This document shows positions 34,374 to 42,905 of a DNA stretch of 64,000 nt, one piece after another (the stretch's first letter is position 1; each line of letters opens with the position of its first letter). Origin of the DNA: Spirochaetaceae bacterium. GTDB lineage: Bacteria; Spirochaetota; Spirochaetia; Treponematales; Rectinemataceae. The translations under genes were made by a program, and so were the position numbers. The stretch is taken from positions 1 to 64,000 of the forward strand of contig JANXYQ010000129.1 in assembly GCA_025355995.1 (NCBI GenBank), in the 5' to 3' direction. A model generated the notes under the pieces. It was not told the DNA's origin. It ran no database searches and saw only the letters and a list, made by a program, of their open reading frames with translations.

Positions 34374-35849
34374 ATGACTCGCCGGCACCTGCGCCTCGCG
34401 ACGGCCTCCTTCGGCCTCGCGGTCTTTCTCATCCTCGGCTCCTGCACTTCCCGCCTGGGCTGGGGCCTTGTGCTTTGGTCGGCTCCCGAGGGGCCTCTCC
34501 CGGCGGGCTCTATCGTGCCGGTCTATATAAAGTCGAATATCCAGAAGGTCTACGTCGTCGGCGTGCCCGGCCTCAAGGGCAAGGACCGGAACAAGAAGGT
34601 CGAGCTCCCGTTCTGGCAGGTCGAGCTCTACTCGACGCGCGGCAAGGCGGCGGCCCGCGTCAAGGCCATGGGCGAGAACGTCAGCCTCTATATGATCGCG
34701 GCGAAGGACGGCCTCCCGTTGCGCGAAAAGCCGTCGAACGGGACCGGGGTCAAGCGAGTCTACCGACTCCGCCAGGGCCAATCGGTCAAGGTGCTCCAGA
34801 AGGTCGAGGGCGAGGCCGTGAGCACGGGGAGCCAGGTCCTGCCCGGCGCCTGGTACGAAGTGCTCACCGACGACGGCACCAAGGGCTACATCTACAGCTT
34901 CGCCCTCCGCCTCTACGACGAGGCGAAAGAGGGCCCTCCCGTCCTCGCCTCCGCGAAGCAGGCCCTTTCCGGCCGGGTCGACCTCATCTTCTCCCGCTCG
35001 TGGCGGCCGGAGTTCTTCCAGGAGATGCTCGACGACTCCCGGATCGATCTCGACTACTTCAACCTCCGCTTCGGGGTATTCGTCGACGCGATACGCAGGC
35101 AGGTCAGGATCGAGCTCCCGGCCGCCTCGCAGGTCTTCAACTATTCGGGCGTCTCCGAGGCGGGCGGCCTCTACGTATTCGAGGGGACTCCGCTCAAGAT
35201 CAAGATCGAGAGCGATACGCGCATGACCTGTTACTGGACGGGCGAGGACGCGGTTCCCGCTGCCGTCACGCCAGGCCAAGCCGCCTCTCCCGTCGACGAG
35301 GGCGCCGCGCAGCAGCCGGCGGACGACTCGGCCAGCGCCGCGGTCGAGGGATACTCGACGACCGGCTCCAGCGGCAGCGCGTCCTTCGCCGTCCTCACCT
35401 CCGAGCCGCGCGAGGCCATCCGCCTCGAGGCGCTGCGCCGCCAGAAGCTCCTCTCGGCCTTCGTGGACTCGGTCGGCGGCTCCTGGGCCTCGACGAAGGA
35501 CGCTCCCGGCCTCGGCCTGCTCGCGCTGACCAAGAACGGCCGGTTTTCCTGGTCGGGCCGCGGCGAGGCCGCCGTCGCCCTCGTCCCCCCCGACTCCGGC
35601 GAGAACGGCGAGATCGCTTTCAGGCTCTTCCTCGATCCCGCCCTCGCCGCCTCCTGGAGCGGCTCCTTCTCGCTCCGCTTCGACCAGCTCGAGTCCGGGA
35701 AGCGCCCGAATAAATGGCTGGACTTCCTTTACAGGCGCAGCCCCGCGGGCCTCGTCCTGGCCCCGGCGGCGCCTCTCCCCGAGAGCCTCATCGTCCAGGA
35801 CGCCGACCCCCGATCCGAGCCGATCGTCTTCGAGCCGGCGGCCCAGTAA
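34374..35849 (+). CDS. SH3-like domain lipoprotein
   Basis: A protein of 491 aa; ATG 34374. Lipoprotein signal with lipobox LILGSC (Cys 24). Residues about 100-185 form a bacterial SH3-like region: ENVSLYMIAAKDGLPLREKP, YRLRQGQSVKVLQKVEG, GAWYEVLTDDGTKGYIYSFA. The rest is beta-rich and includes a Ser/Ala/Pro linker (about 300-340) and an SSGSASFAVL strand; this part is unassigned. It is probably anchored in the inner or outer membrane, facing the periplasm, with peptidoglycan or protein binding through SH3. The ABC-F gene follows after three bases. The RBS is weak. Confidence 0.65.
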   Translation: MTRRHLRLATASFGLAVFLILGSCTSRLGWGLVLWSAPEGPLPAGSIVPVYIKSNIQKVYVVGVPGLKGKDRNKKVELPFWQVELYSTRGKAAARVKAMGENVSLYMIAAKDGLPLREKPSNGTGVKRVYRLRQGQSVKVLQKVEGEAVSTGSQVLPGAWYEVLTDDGTKGYIYSFALRLYDEAKEGPPVLASAKQALSGRVDLIFSRSWRPEFFQEMLDDSRIDLDYFNLRFGVFVDAIRRQVRIELPAASQVFNYSGVSEAGGLYVFEGTPLKIKIESDTRMTCYWTGEDAVPAAVTPGQAASPVDEGAAQQPADDSASAAVEGYSTTGSSGSASFAVLTSEPREAIRLEALRRQKLLSAFVDSVGGSWASTKDAPGLGLLALTKNGRFSWSGRGEAAVALVPPDSGENGEIAFRLFLDPALAASWSGSFSLRFDQLESGKRPNKWLDFLYRRSPAGLVLAPAAPLPESLIVQDADPRSEPIVFEPAAQ

Positions 35850-35852
35850 GAC

Positions 35853-37802
35853 ATGGCCTTCGTCCAATTCACCGAGGTCGGCTTGGCCTTCGGCGCGCGC
35901 GACATCCTGAAAGGAGCCAGCATATTCCTGGCCGAGGGCACCCGCGCCGCCCTCGCCGGCCCCAACGGCGCGGGCAAGTCCACCCTAATGAAGATCGCGG
36001 CCGGCCTCGTAATGCCCGATACGGGGGAGCGCGCGATAACCAAGGGAGCGCGCATCTCCTACCTTCCCCAGACCGATGTCGTCGCGGGCGAGAATACCGT
36101 CTTCGAGGAGGCCGAGAAGGCCTACGGCTTCGCCGCCGACCTGCTAGGGCGGCAGGAGGAGATCGGCCGCCTCCTCGAGGCCTCGACCGCCGACGACGAT
36201 TCGACCTCCCGGCTCCTCGAGGAGCACGCGCATATCCAGGACGCGGTCGAGGGCTCCGGGTACTGGCGGCGCAGGGACAGGGTCCGCGACGTGCTCATGG
36301 GCCTGGGCTTCCGCGAGCGCGACCTCGACCGGCCCGCCGGCGAGTTCTCGGGCGGCTGGCAGATGCGCGTGGCCCTCGCGAAGGTCCTCCTGGAGAACCC
36401 CGACGTCATGCTCCTCGACGAGCCGACCAACTACCTCGACATCGAGGCGCGCGGCTGGCTCGAGGAGTTCCTGTCCAAGTACGCCGGCGGCGTCCTGGTG
36501 GTATCGCACGACCGCTACTTCCTGGACACGACCGTGCGCGAGGTCTACGAGCTCTGGAACGGCAAGCTCTCGCGTTATCCCGGCAGCTACTCGGCATACG
36601 AAGCCAGGCGGGCGCAGGAGCTCGAGGCGACCTTCGTGGCCTGGGAGCGGCAGCAGGAGGAGGTCGCGAGGCTCGAGGACTTCATCCGCCGCTTCCGCTA
36701 CCAGGCGACCAAGGCCTCCCTCGTGCAGAGCCGCGTCAAGCAGCTCGAGAAGATCGTCCCGATAGAGATACCCGAAGGGATGAAGAAAATACATTTCGGC
36801 TTCCCGCCCGCTCCCCATTCCGGCAAGGCGACTGTAAGGATCGAGGGTCTCCGGAAGGCCTACGGCGCGCATCGCGTCATCGAGGGCCTCGACCTGGAGA
36901 TCGAGCGGGGGATGAAGGTGGCCTTCGTCGGGCCGAACGGTGCCGGCAAGTCCACCCTCATGCGCATCATCGCCGGCCTGGACCGCGAGTTCGAGGGGAG
37001 CTTGCGCTTCGGCTCCGGCGTCGAGGCCTCCTACTTCGCCCAGGATACGGCCGAGCGCATGGTCAGCGACCGCACGGTCGAGGAGGAGGCGGAAGCGCTC
37101 TGCCCGACCGACCTCCTGCCCAAGATACGCAACCTCCTGGGCGCCTTCCTTTTCCGGGGAGACGACGTAGAGAAGAGCGTGCGAGTCCTGTCCGGCGGGG
37201 AGCGTTCCCGCCTCGCCCTCCTCAAGATGCTCCTCCGTCCCGCCAACCTCCTCATACTCGACGAGCCCACCAACCATCTCGACCTGACCTCCAAGGACGT
37301 CCTCCTCGAGGCCCTGAAGTCCTTCGCGGGCACCGTCCTATTCGTCTCGCACGATAGGCTGTTCATCGAGGAGCTGGCCGATCGCGTGCTCGAGCTGGAG
37401 GACGGCGCGAGTCCCCGCTGGTATGTCGGGGATTACCGCTATTTCCTGGAGAAAAAGGCTTCCCTGGATGCCGGGGGCGATTCCGGGCCCCAGGCTTCTG
37501 CCCGTTCGGACGGGGGGGGCGGCGACGGGGCCCAGCCGAGGGGGGCGAGCTACGGCGAGGATAAGGCCCGGAAGGCCCGCTCGCGAAAGCTCCAGAAGAG
37601 GGAGGAGGAGATCCTGGCCCGGCTCGAGGCGATCGGCGCGCAGAAGGCCGCCGCCGAGCGCGAGATGAGCCTCCCCTCCAACTACTCCGACGGGGCCAGG
37701 ATGAAGCGCCTCGCCGGCGGCGTCGAGGAGCTCGACCGCGAGGCTGCGGCGCTCAACGCGGAGTGGGAGCTCGTGGCGGGCGAGCTGGCCTCGGACGACT
37801 AG
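35853..37802 (+). CDS. ABC-F family ATPase
   Basis: A protein of 649 aa; ATG 35853. Two ABC domains in one chain and no transmembrane helix: domain 1 has GPNGAGKST, the FSGGWQMRVALAK signature and LLDEPTNYLDIEA; domain 2 has GPNGAGKST, LSGGERSRLALLK and LDEPTNHLD. The charged linker between them (ARRAQELEATFVAWERQQEE) is the P-site tRNA interaction motif typical of ABC-F. A C-terminal helical, charged hairpin follows (RKARSRKLQKREEEILARLE). ABC-F proteins act on ribosomes, in translation elongation or antibiotic protection. It is closest by eye to the YbiT/Uup/YdiF types; the exact subgroup is unknown. Confidence 0.92.
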   Translation: MAFVQFTEVGLAFGARDILKGASIFLAEGTRAALAGPNGAGKSTLMKIAAGLVMPDTGERAITKGARISYLPQTDVVAGENTVFEEAEKAYGFAADLLGRQEEIGRLLEASTADDDSTSRLLEEHAHIQDAVEGSGYWRRRDRVRDVLMGLGFRERDLDRPAGEFSGGWQMRVALAKVLLENPDVMLLDEPTNYLDIEARGWLEEFLSKYAGGVLVVSHDRYFLDTTVREVYELWNGKLSRYPGSYSAYEARRAQELEATFVAWERQQEEVARLEDFIRRFRYQATKASLVQSRVKQLEKIVPIEIPEGMKKIHFGFPPAPHSGKATVRIEGLRKAYGAHRVIEGLDLEIERGMKVAFVGPNGAGKSTLMRIIAGLDREFEGSLRFGSGVEASYFAQDTAERMVSDRTVEEEAEALCPTDLLPKIRNLLGAFLFRGDDVEKSVRVLSGGERSRLALLKMLLRPANLLILDEPTNHLDLTSKDVLLEALKSFAGTVLFVSHDRLFIEELADRVLELEDGASPRWYVGDYRYFLEKKASLDAGGDSGPQASARSDGGGGDGAQPRGASYGEDKARKARSRKLQKREEEILARLEAIGAQKAAAEREMSLPSNYSDGARMKRLAGGVEELDREAAALNAEWELVAGELASDD

Positions 37803-37828
37803 CCCGAGCACATTTTTTTTTACGATTG

Positions 37829-37857
37829 TGGACATTTCCCAAGCACCGGTCTATACT
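37829..37857 (+). promoter_or_regulatory. sigma70-type promoter of the small membrane protein gene
   Basis: TGGACA (37829-37834), a 17-base spacer and TATACT (37852-37857), 44 bases before ATG 37901. Confidence 0.6.
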
Positions 37858-37900
37858 GACGTACAATTAACTGAGAAATCAGAGTTCAAGGAGCAGCCGT

Positions 37901-38182
37901 ATGGAATCCAGGAACGGTCTCTTAACATTCGGCATCTTCGTCCTGCTTGCCGTCTTTACCTTCGTATTCTGCCTCGACGCCCTCGCCGTCCCCAACACGA
38001 CCTACGGCGTGCTGGCCCTCATCGGCTATGTCGTGTGCATCGCCGCCTCCCTCTTCAACGGCTTTACCTCCAGGAAGAACGGAGAGGCTCTCGGCGTGTG
38101 GTTCAACAGCTATGGCGTGATCGTCTCCATCGTCTTCGTCTGGTACCTCACCCGCTGCGGCTCCGCCTTCAAGTGGTGGTAA
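37901..38182 (+). CDS. small three-helix membrane protein
   Basis: A protein of 93 aa; ATG 37901 after AAGGAGCA. Three hydrophobic segments are seen, about residues 7-30, 36-54 and 68-84 (FGIFVLLAVFTFVFCLDALA, YGVLALIGYVVCIAASLFNG, NSYGVIVSIVFVWYLTRCG). The end is KWW. The family is unknown. It has its own promoter and terminator. Confidence 0.7.
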   Translation: MESRNGLLTFGIFVLLAVFTFVFCLDALAVPNTTYGVLALIGYVVCIAASLFNGFTSRKNGEALGVWFNSYGVIVSIVFVWYLTRCGSAFKWW

Positions 38183-38212
38183 TCGTCCCTCTATCCGCCT
38201 AGGGCGAATAGG

Positions 38213-38257
38213 AAGGCCGCCGTTTCCCCAAGGGGGATCCGGCGGCCTTAGTCTTTT
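38213..38257 (+). terminator. rho-independent terminator
   Basis: AAGGCCGCCG (38213-38222) pairs with CGGCGGCCTT (38240-38249), followed by AGTCTTTTT. It lies just before the convergent stop of the next gene and could serve both directions. Confidence 0.85.
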
Positions 38258-38277
38258 TGAGCCCTCGGCGGGCTTTG

Positions 38278-38673
38278 CTACTTCTTAGCCTTGGTCTTTT
38301 CGGCGATCGTCTCCAGCATCTTCTTGGAGAGGACGGCGAAGCGGGGAGGGAGGGTCCCGCCGTCGGGACCCGAGTAGCGCGCGAGCAGGTTCTCGAAGCC
38401 TTCCTTCGCCACGGCGTAATGGCCCTGCTTGTAGTCGATGAAGGCGATCTCGTAATCGGCGGTCGCCTTGTACAGAGGCTCGGAACCGAAGCGCTCGTTC
38501 AAGGCCTTGTAGTACGCGATGGCCGCGTCGTAGTTGTACGCGTCGGTCGATTCCTGGGCGCGTTGCACGAGCTCTCGGGCGCCCACGTCCTGGGGTATGA
38601 CCTTCGGCGCCCCGGCGCACGCGACGAAAAGGGAGGCGGCGAGCGCCGCGGAGACGATGAATCTGGTTTTCAT
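38278..38673 (-). CDS. small TPR-like lipoprotein
   Basis: A protein of 131 aa from ATG 38673, preceded by GGAAGG. Lipobox LFVAC (Cys 19). The mature part is helical with TPR-like pairs: ELVQRAQESTDAYNYDAAIA and ADYEIAFIDYKQGHYAVAKE. Such small TPR lipoproteins are common in spirochaete envelopes; function unknown. The frame upstream of ATG 38673 lies inside the preceding gene. It is probably cotranscribed with that gene (12-base gap). Confidence 0.75.
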   Translation of the reverse strand: MKTRFIVSAALAASLFVACAGAPKVIPQDVGARELVQRAQESTDAYNYDAAIAYYKALNERFGSEPLYKATADYEIAFIDYKQGHYAVAKEGFENLLARYSGPDGGTLPPRFAVLSKKMLETIAEKTKAKK

Positions 38674-38684
38674 TGGGCCTTCCG

Positions 38685-39014
38685 TCAGGGTGTGTATAGC
38701 TCGTCGGTCGTGGGCAGGAGCTTCCGGAGGTCCTTCATGAACTCGTCGGCCTCGCCCATGTCCTCGTACGAGTCGCAGGATTCTATGCTTCGACGCGCGA
38801 CCGTGAAGTACTTGTAGATCTTCTCGTCGCCCAGCTTCTTGCGCCATTTGCCCGCGTCGCAGCGAACGCGCAGGCGATAGCTGCCCTCGGCGTCCGCCGG
38901 GGCGGGAACCAGCTTGCAGTGGATGCAGTTGGCGCAAAAGACGCGCCCGGCAGCGTCGAGTCTTTCGGTTTCGGCCTGAACGACCGTGGGAGAGAGGTAT
39001 TCGTAGCCTTCCAT
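38685..39014 (-). CDS. conserved small cysteine-motif protein of unknown function
   Basis: A protein of 109 aa; ATG 39014. It has a FCANCIHCK motif near residue 27 and further Cys at CDAGKWRKKLG and SCDSYEDM. The spacing C-x2-C-x2-C, a later C and another C suggests a zinc or Fe-S site. The protein is otherwise charged and soluble. I do not recognise the family. It is the first gene of a likely two-gene transcript with the TPR lipoprotein. Confidence 0.65.
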   Translation of the reverse strand: MEGYEYLSPTVVQAETERLDAAGRVFCANCIHCKLVPAPADAEGSYRLRVRCDAGKWRKKLGDEKIYKYFTVARRSIESCDSYEDMGEADEFMKDLRKLLPTTDELYTP

Positions 39015-39131
39015 GCCCGCTTGCCTCCTCTTTACGCGATTATGCTATACTCTCGTCCGCGCGGTCAAGCGCGACAGTAATCGCGACGCGACAGTAGTCG
39101 CGGCGCTAGCCGACACAACCCGGAGAACTTG

Positions 39132-39830
39132 ATGCTCGCGACGCTCATCAACGCCCTCGCCATAGTCGTGGGCTCGATAGTAGGCCTGCTGCTAAAAAAA
39201 GGCCTTTCCAAACGCTTCGAAACCGCCATTTTCACCGCTACCGGAATTACGACCATCGTGATCGGCATCCAGATGGCTTTGAAGACGACGCACATCCTCG
39301 CCTTCGCCCTCGCCCTCATCTTCGGCGGGCTCCTCGGCACTACAATCAAGATCGAGGACGCCGTCCTCCGCCTCGGCGAAAAGCTCAAGAACCGGTTCGC
39401 CCGCGGCGAGGAGAGCGGCAACTTCGCCCTCGGCTTCCTTACCGCGTCCGTCCTGTACTGCTCCGGCGCCATGGCCATCATCGGCTCCTTCAAGGCCGGC
39501 ACCGAAGGCGATTACTCGATCCTCCTCACGAAAAGCATCCTCGACGGTGCCCTCTCGATCCTCTTCGCGAGCGCAATGGGCGCCGGAGTCGTTTTCTCGG
39601 CCCTCTCCGTCCTCGCCTACCAAGGTCTTCTCACCCTGGCCTCGATGTGGCTGAAACCCTACGTCACTCCGCTGATGCTCGCAGAACTCACCGGAATCGG
39701 CGGGGCCCTCGTACTGATGATCGGTTTCAGCCTCCTGGATATAAAGAAATTGAAGACCGGGGATTTCCTGCCTGCCCTCGTCTTCACCGTGCTCTTCGTG
39801 CTCGCCATGCCCTTTGTAACCTTCCTCTGA
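39132..39830 (+). CDS. DUF554 family membrane protein
   Basis: A protein of 232 aa; ATG 39132, one codon after an alternative TTG, with GGAGAA upstream. Six or seven hydrophobic helices; characteristic DUF554 segments are ATLINALAIVVGSIVGLLLK near the N-terminus, TATGITTIVIGIQMALK, and FLTASVLYCSGAMAIIGSF. The inner-membrane family has no established substrate. The gene ends 110 bases before the tRNA and is the last ordinary gene before the island. Confidence 0.85.
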   Translation: MLATLINALAIVVGSIVGLLLKKGLSKRFETAIFTATGITTIVIGIQMALKTTHILAFALALIFGGLLGTTIKIEDAVLRLGEKLKNRFARGEESGNFALGFLTASVLYCSGAMAIIGSFKAGTEGDYSILLTKSILDGALSILFASAMGAGVVFSALSVLAYQGLLTLASMWLKPYVTPLMLAELTGIGGALVLMIGFSLLDIKKLKTGDFLPALVFTVLFVLAMPFVTFL

Positions 39831-39941
39831 AGTCGAGGTTACATATGCGTCGGATGAGCAACGGTTTTGCATGGAGGAAACCAACCGTTTTTGCATCTAT
39901 TGACATTTTTCTACGTTTTCTATAGATTCCTCCTACCACGT

Positions 39942-40014
39942 CGCAGGGTAGAGCAGTTGGCAGCTCGTCGGGCTCATAACCCGGAGGTCGCAGGTTCGAG
40001 TCCTGCCCCTGCTA
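39942..40014 (+). tRNA. tRNA-fMet (initiator, anticodon CAT)
   Basis: A 73-base cloverleaf. Acceptor CGCAGGG pairs with CCCTGCT at positions 2-7, while position 1-72 is an unpaired C-T, the initiator hallmark. The anticodon stem TCGGG-CTCATAA-CCCGG carries the three consecutive GC pairs of initiators. The T arm is GCAGG-TTCGAGT-CCTGC. CCA is not encoded. TTGACA lies upstream at 39900-39905. The 3' end of the gene and the DNA behind it are repeated at 49244 and 59364. Confidence 0.93.
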
Positions 40015-40112
40015 TAGGCTTCTGTACGGCACAACGTGTAGCATCAATCAGCGTAAAAACTGATGGAGCCTAACTTTAAGGCCCTGGAGAAATCCGGGGC
40101 CTTTGTTTTTTG
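39992..40112 (+). repeat. direct repeat copy 1: tRNA 3' end, downstream sequence and terminator
   Basis: This 121-bp unit recurs without gaps at 49244-49364 (constant offset 9252). The first 15 bases differ at a few positions; the remaining 106 differ at about two. It includes a small inverted repeat ATCAG/CTGAT and the terminator. Its location at a tRNA 3' end is typical of an integration site (attL-like). Confidence 0.9.
40078..40111 (+). terminator. rho-independent terminator of the initiator tRNA
   Basis: AAGGCCC (40078-40084) pairs with GGGCCTT (40097-40103), followed by TGTTTTTT. Confidence 0.85.
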
Positions 40113-40340
40113 GTTTGAAAGGTAAAAAGGGGGAGGACCAAAGCTCCGCCACGGTCGTAACCTAGGATTTTGCGCCTCGCCGAGCTCTCGCTCCGCTCCG
40201 CTCGGCTCGGAGGGTTCCCTCGCTACGAAGTCGTCGCACCGGGTCGGGGTCTGACCCACTACTGATTTTCTTTGACAGCCGCGGGTCGCTAGGATAGGAT
40301 TCAAAAATCTCCAATTTATGACTCGAGATTCCGGTATTAT

Positions 40341-42905
40341 ATGAAAACAATTGAGATGTTCATGGCAGACGCGGGCTTTGCCCCCAACGATGCGCAACGT
40401 GATGCGATACTGCATGAAAGCGGCCCGCTCTACCTACCGGCTGGACCAGGTTCGGGCAAGACACGAGTCCTCCTCTGGCGAACCTTCAACCTAATCGTCT
40501 TCCAGGAAGTTAATCCCGCCTCCATTTTCCTGTCGACGTTCACACAGAAGGCAGCGAAGCAGCTCAAGGATGGCTTGCAGACCTTGTTGTCGTACGCGAG
40601 CGCGGATCGTTGCAGGCCCTACGAGATCAATGACATGTATGTGGGGACGATCCACTCGCTCTGCCAGAAGATGCTCCAGGATAGGCGCTTCTCGTCGTCG
40701 CGTGCTCGAGCTCGATCGCCTATCCTTATGGATGAGCTTTCGCAGTTCTTCTACCTGTATCAGGGCAAGGGTTATAAGGACGTAATTGAGCCTGAGCTGA
40801 AGAACGTTCCCAATCCGCAAATCCTTTGGACCGAGATCAACGCCTTCTTCGACAAAGAATCGGCATCGAAGTATGAAGCGATTACGCGCCTGATTACCTT
40901 TTTCAACCGGATCTCCGAGGAAGCGCCTGTTCTGGATGAATGGCGGGCAACATTCGCTCGGCTAGGACAGGAAAGCGGTCATCTGGGATACGTGAAGATG
41001 CTGAACCTGTACCAGGCGTACCGAACATCGCTTGCCGGCTCACCGAGGAGGAGCGACCTATCATCGCTGCAAGAGGAGACTCTCAATTACCTTCTGCGCT
41101 GCGATAGGTCGGGTGAAGTATTCAGTCATGTTATTATCGATGAATACCAGGACACGAACGCGGTACAAGAGCGCATTGTCTTCGCCTTGGCCAAGGGGAG
41201 CGGCAACCTCTGCGTTGTCGGCGATGACGATCAGGCACTCTATCGCTTCCGTGGCGCTACGGTAGAGAACTTCGTGCGATTCCCCGAGCGCTCGGAAAAG
41301 TTCCTGGGCAAAAAACCGAAAACGATACCGCTGATCGTGAACTATCGCTCTGAGAAGGATATCGTGACGCGTTATGCGCAATTTATCGAACAAATAGATT
41401 GGTCCACAGCGGAAGGGCAGTCAAGCTATCGAGTAAATAAAAACATAAGCGCCTTCAATTCGAACGAATACAAGAGCGTCTTCAGGAACGAAGGCGGGAG
41501 CTCGGATGAAACAGTACCCCGTGTGTTGGACTGCGTGAAAAGTCTTATAGAGGGCAAGGTTGTATCGGATCCGAATCAGATCGCCTTTCTTTTTTCGAGC
41601 CTGGGGACTGACTTGGTAAAGTCATTCAAGGCGGGGCTCGAGGCACGAGGTCTCAAAGTCTACGCGCCGCGGGCTGGGAGCTTTCTCGAGACGGACGAGG
41701 CTAAGGCTATCTTCGGTCTCTTCGCTCAGATCCTTGGAGAGTATAAACCGGGATTTAAGGGTCGCGAAATCGACAATTTTCAGGCTTGGCTTGTCGAATC
41801 CTTGGCCCTGGGCGAGCGAATAATGGCCGAAGATCCTTTGGCGCAGGCCTTCGTGTCACAAAAGCGAGACGAGATTAAGACGGCCAAGGGCGATCACGAG
41901 GCACTGATGGAGATCGTGGAGGCGGAGGCCTGGGAGCTGACCACGGAAGCCAGTGAATCGACGCTTAGGCGTCTGCTAGAGTCTACCAAACTTTCTACCG
42001 CTTGCCGAAAGACCCTATCCGGCAAGTCTATGAACGAGCTTCTCCGCAAGCGCAAGGCCGAGGGAAGGGCCCTTTCCATCCTCTATGTGGTATCGAGCGC
42101 CACAGCCCTGGATTGGACCCTCCTGGACCTCTTCTACCGCTTCTGCGGCTTCAAGGAAATCAAGGCAATCATCGAAGGAGCGAAAATCGATGAGGGGCCC
42201 TTGTATAACTTGGCACTCGTAGGCCGCTATGTGAATACCTATGCCGAGGAATTCAAGTCCATGGTGAGCGCTTTCGACTTGCGCGAGAAGCACCTGGTCA
42301 ATTCTTTCTTCGGTTCCTATCTCTTCACCCTGTTCCGCCGGGGCGAAAGCGAGTTCGAGAACGATGAGAATCCATTCCCGAAAGGGAGGATCCCATTCCT
42401 AACCATCCATCAATCCAAGGGGCTGGAATTCCCCGTAGTCGTACTCGGAGCGCTCAAGAAAATCGAGCGTCAGTCCACGATAGACAAGCTTCTTGAACCT
42501 GTGCTTGAGGATAAGGAGCCACTCGAGCTACAACCCCGCTTCGACGCGATGCGCAAGTTTTATGTGGCTATGAGCCGTGCCCAAAAACTACTAATCGTCC
42601 ATGACTGCTCCTACCAGGTCTCGAGCGAGTTCAAGAAATTCGTCGCGAGCCTTCCTGTCTTGAGCGAACTGGACATCGATAGCCTGAAGGCCAAGGAGAA
42701 ACACGAAGAGCCACTGCCTAAAGCCTACTCCTTCACTGGCGACTTTAATTTCTATCGCCAATGTCCCATGCAATACCAGATTTTTAAGAAGTTCGCCTTC
42801 CCGCCCTCTCGGTCCCAGACCATGGCCTTCGGATCCCTCGTGCATCAAACTCTCGACGACCTGCACGAGCACTTGATAGCCAGAAAGGTGTCCCATAATG
42901 GCTGA
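40341..42905 (+). CDS. UvrD/Rep-family (SF1A) helicase with N-terminal part of a PD-(D/E)XK nuclease domain
   Basis: A protein of 854 aa; ATG 40341. Helicase motifs: PAGPGSGKTR (Walker A, 33-42), TFTQKAAKQL (Ia), GTIHSLC, IIDEYQDTN (motif II, about 265), VVGDDDQALYRFRGA (III), NYRSEKD (IV), FLTIHQSKGLEFPVVVLGAL (V, about 688) and KFYVAMSRAQKLLIV (VI). After about residue 790 the chain changes to SFTGDFNFYRQCPMQYQIFK and FGSLVHQTLDDLHEHL, the opening segment of RecB/AddB-type nuclease domains including the first Fe-S cysteine, and then stops. The rest of the nuclease is in the next gene, which overlaps by eight bases. It should unwind DNA for the nuclease. Confidence 0.9.
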   Translation: MKTIEMFMADAGFAPNDAQRDAILHESGPLYLPAGPGSGKTRVLLWRTFNLIVFQEVNPASIFLSTFTQKAAKQLKDGLQTLLSYASADRCRPYEINDMYVGTIHSLCQKMLQDRRFSSSRARARSPILMDELSQFFYLYQGKGYKDVIEPELKNVPNPQILWTEINAFFDKESASKYEAITRLITFFNRISEEAPVLDEWRATFARLGQESGHLGYVKMLNLYQAYRTSLAGSPRRSDLSSLQEETLNYLLRCDRSGEVFSHVIIDEYQDTNAVQERIVFALAKGSGNLCVVGDDDQALYRFRGATVENFVRFPERSEKFLGKKPKTIPLIVNYRSEKDIVTRYAQFIEQIDWSTAEGQSSYRVNKNISAFNSNEYKSVFRNEGGSSDETVPRVLDCVKSLIEGKVVSDPNQIAFLFSSLGTDLVKSFKAGLEARGLKVYAPRAGSFLETDEAKAIFGLFAQILGEYKPGFKGREIDNFQAWLVESLALGERIMAEDPLAQAFVSQKRDEIKTAKGDHEALMEIVEAEAWELTTEASESTLRRLLESTKLSTACRKTLSGKSMNELLRKRKAEGRALSILYVVSSATALDWTLLDLFYRFCGFKEIKAIIEGAKIDEGPLYNLALVGRYVNTYAEEFKSMVSAFDLREKHLVNSFFGSYLFTLFRRGESEFENDENPFPKGRIPFLTIHQSKGLEFPVVVLGALKKIERQSTIDKLLEPVLEDKEPLELQPRFDAMRKFYVAMSRAQKLLIVHDCSYQVSSEFKKFVASLPVLSELDIDSLKAKEKHEEPLPKAYSFTGDFNFYRQCPMQYQIFKKFAFPPSRSQTMAFGSLVHQTLDDLHEHLIARKVSHNG

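Noticed and set aside
39942-40014. Unpaired first acceptor position as a sign of a tRNA pseudogene
   Set aside because: Lack of a 1-72 pair and three GC pairs in the anticodon stem are normal features of initiator tRNA; all arms fold well.
40113-40340. Integrase or excisionase gene directly behind the tRNA
   Set aside because: No open frame of useful length or recombinase motif is found in these 228 bases on either strand.
42898-42905. Programmed ribosomal frameshift joining helicase and nuclease
   Set aside because: No slippery heptamer or downstream pseudoknot is seen; a start codon overlaps the end, which fits translational coupling better.
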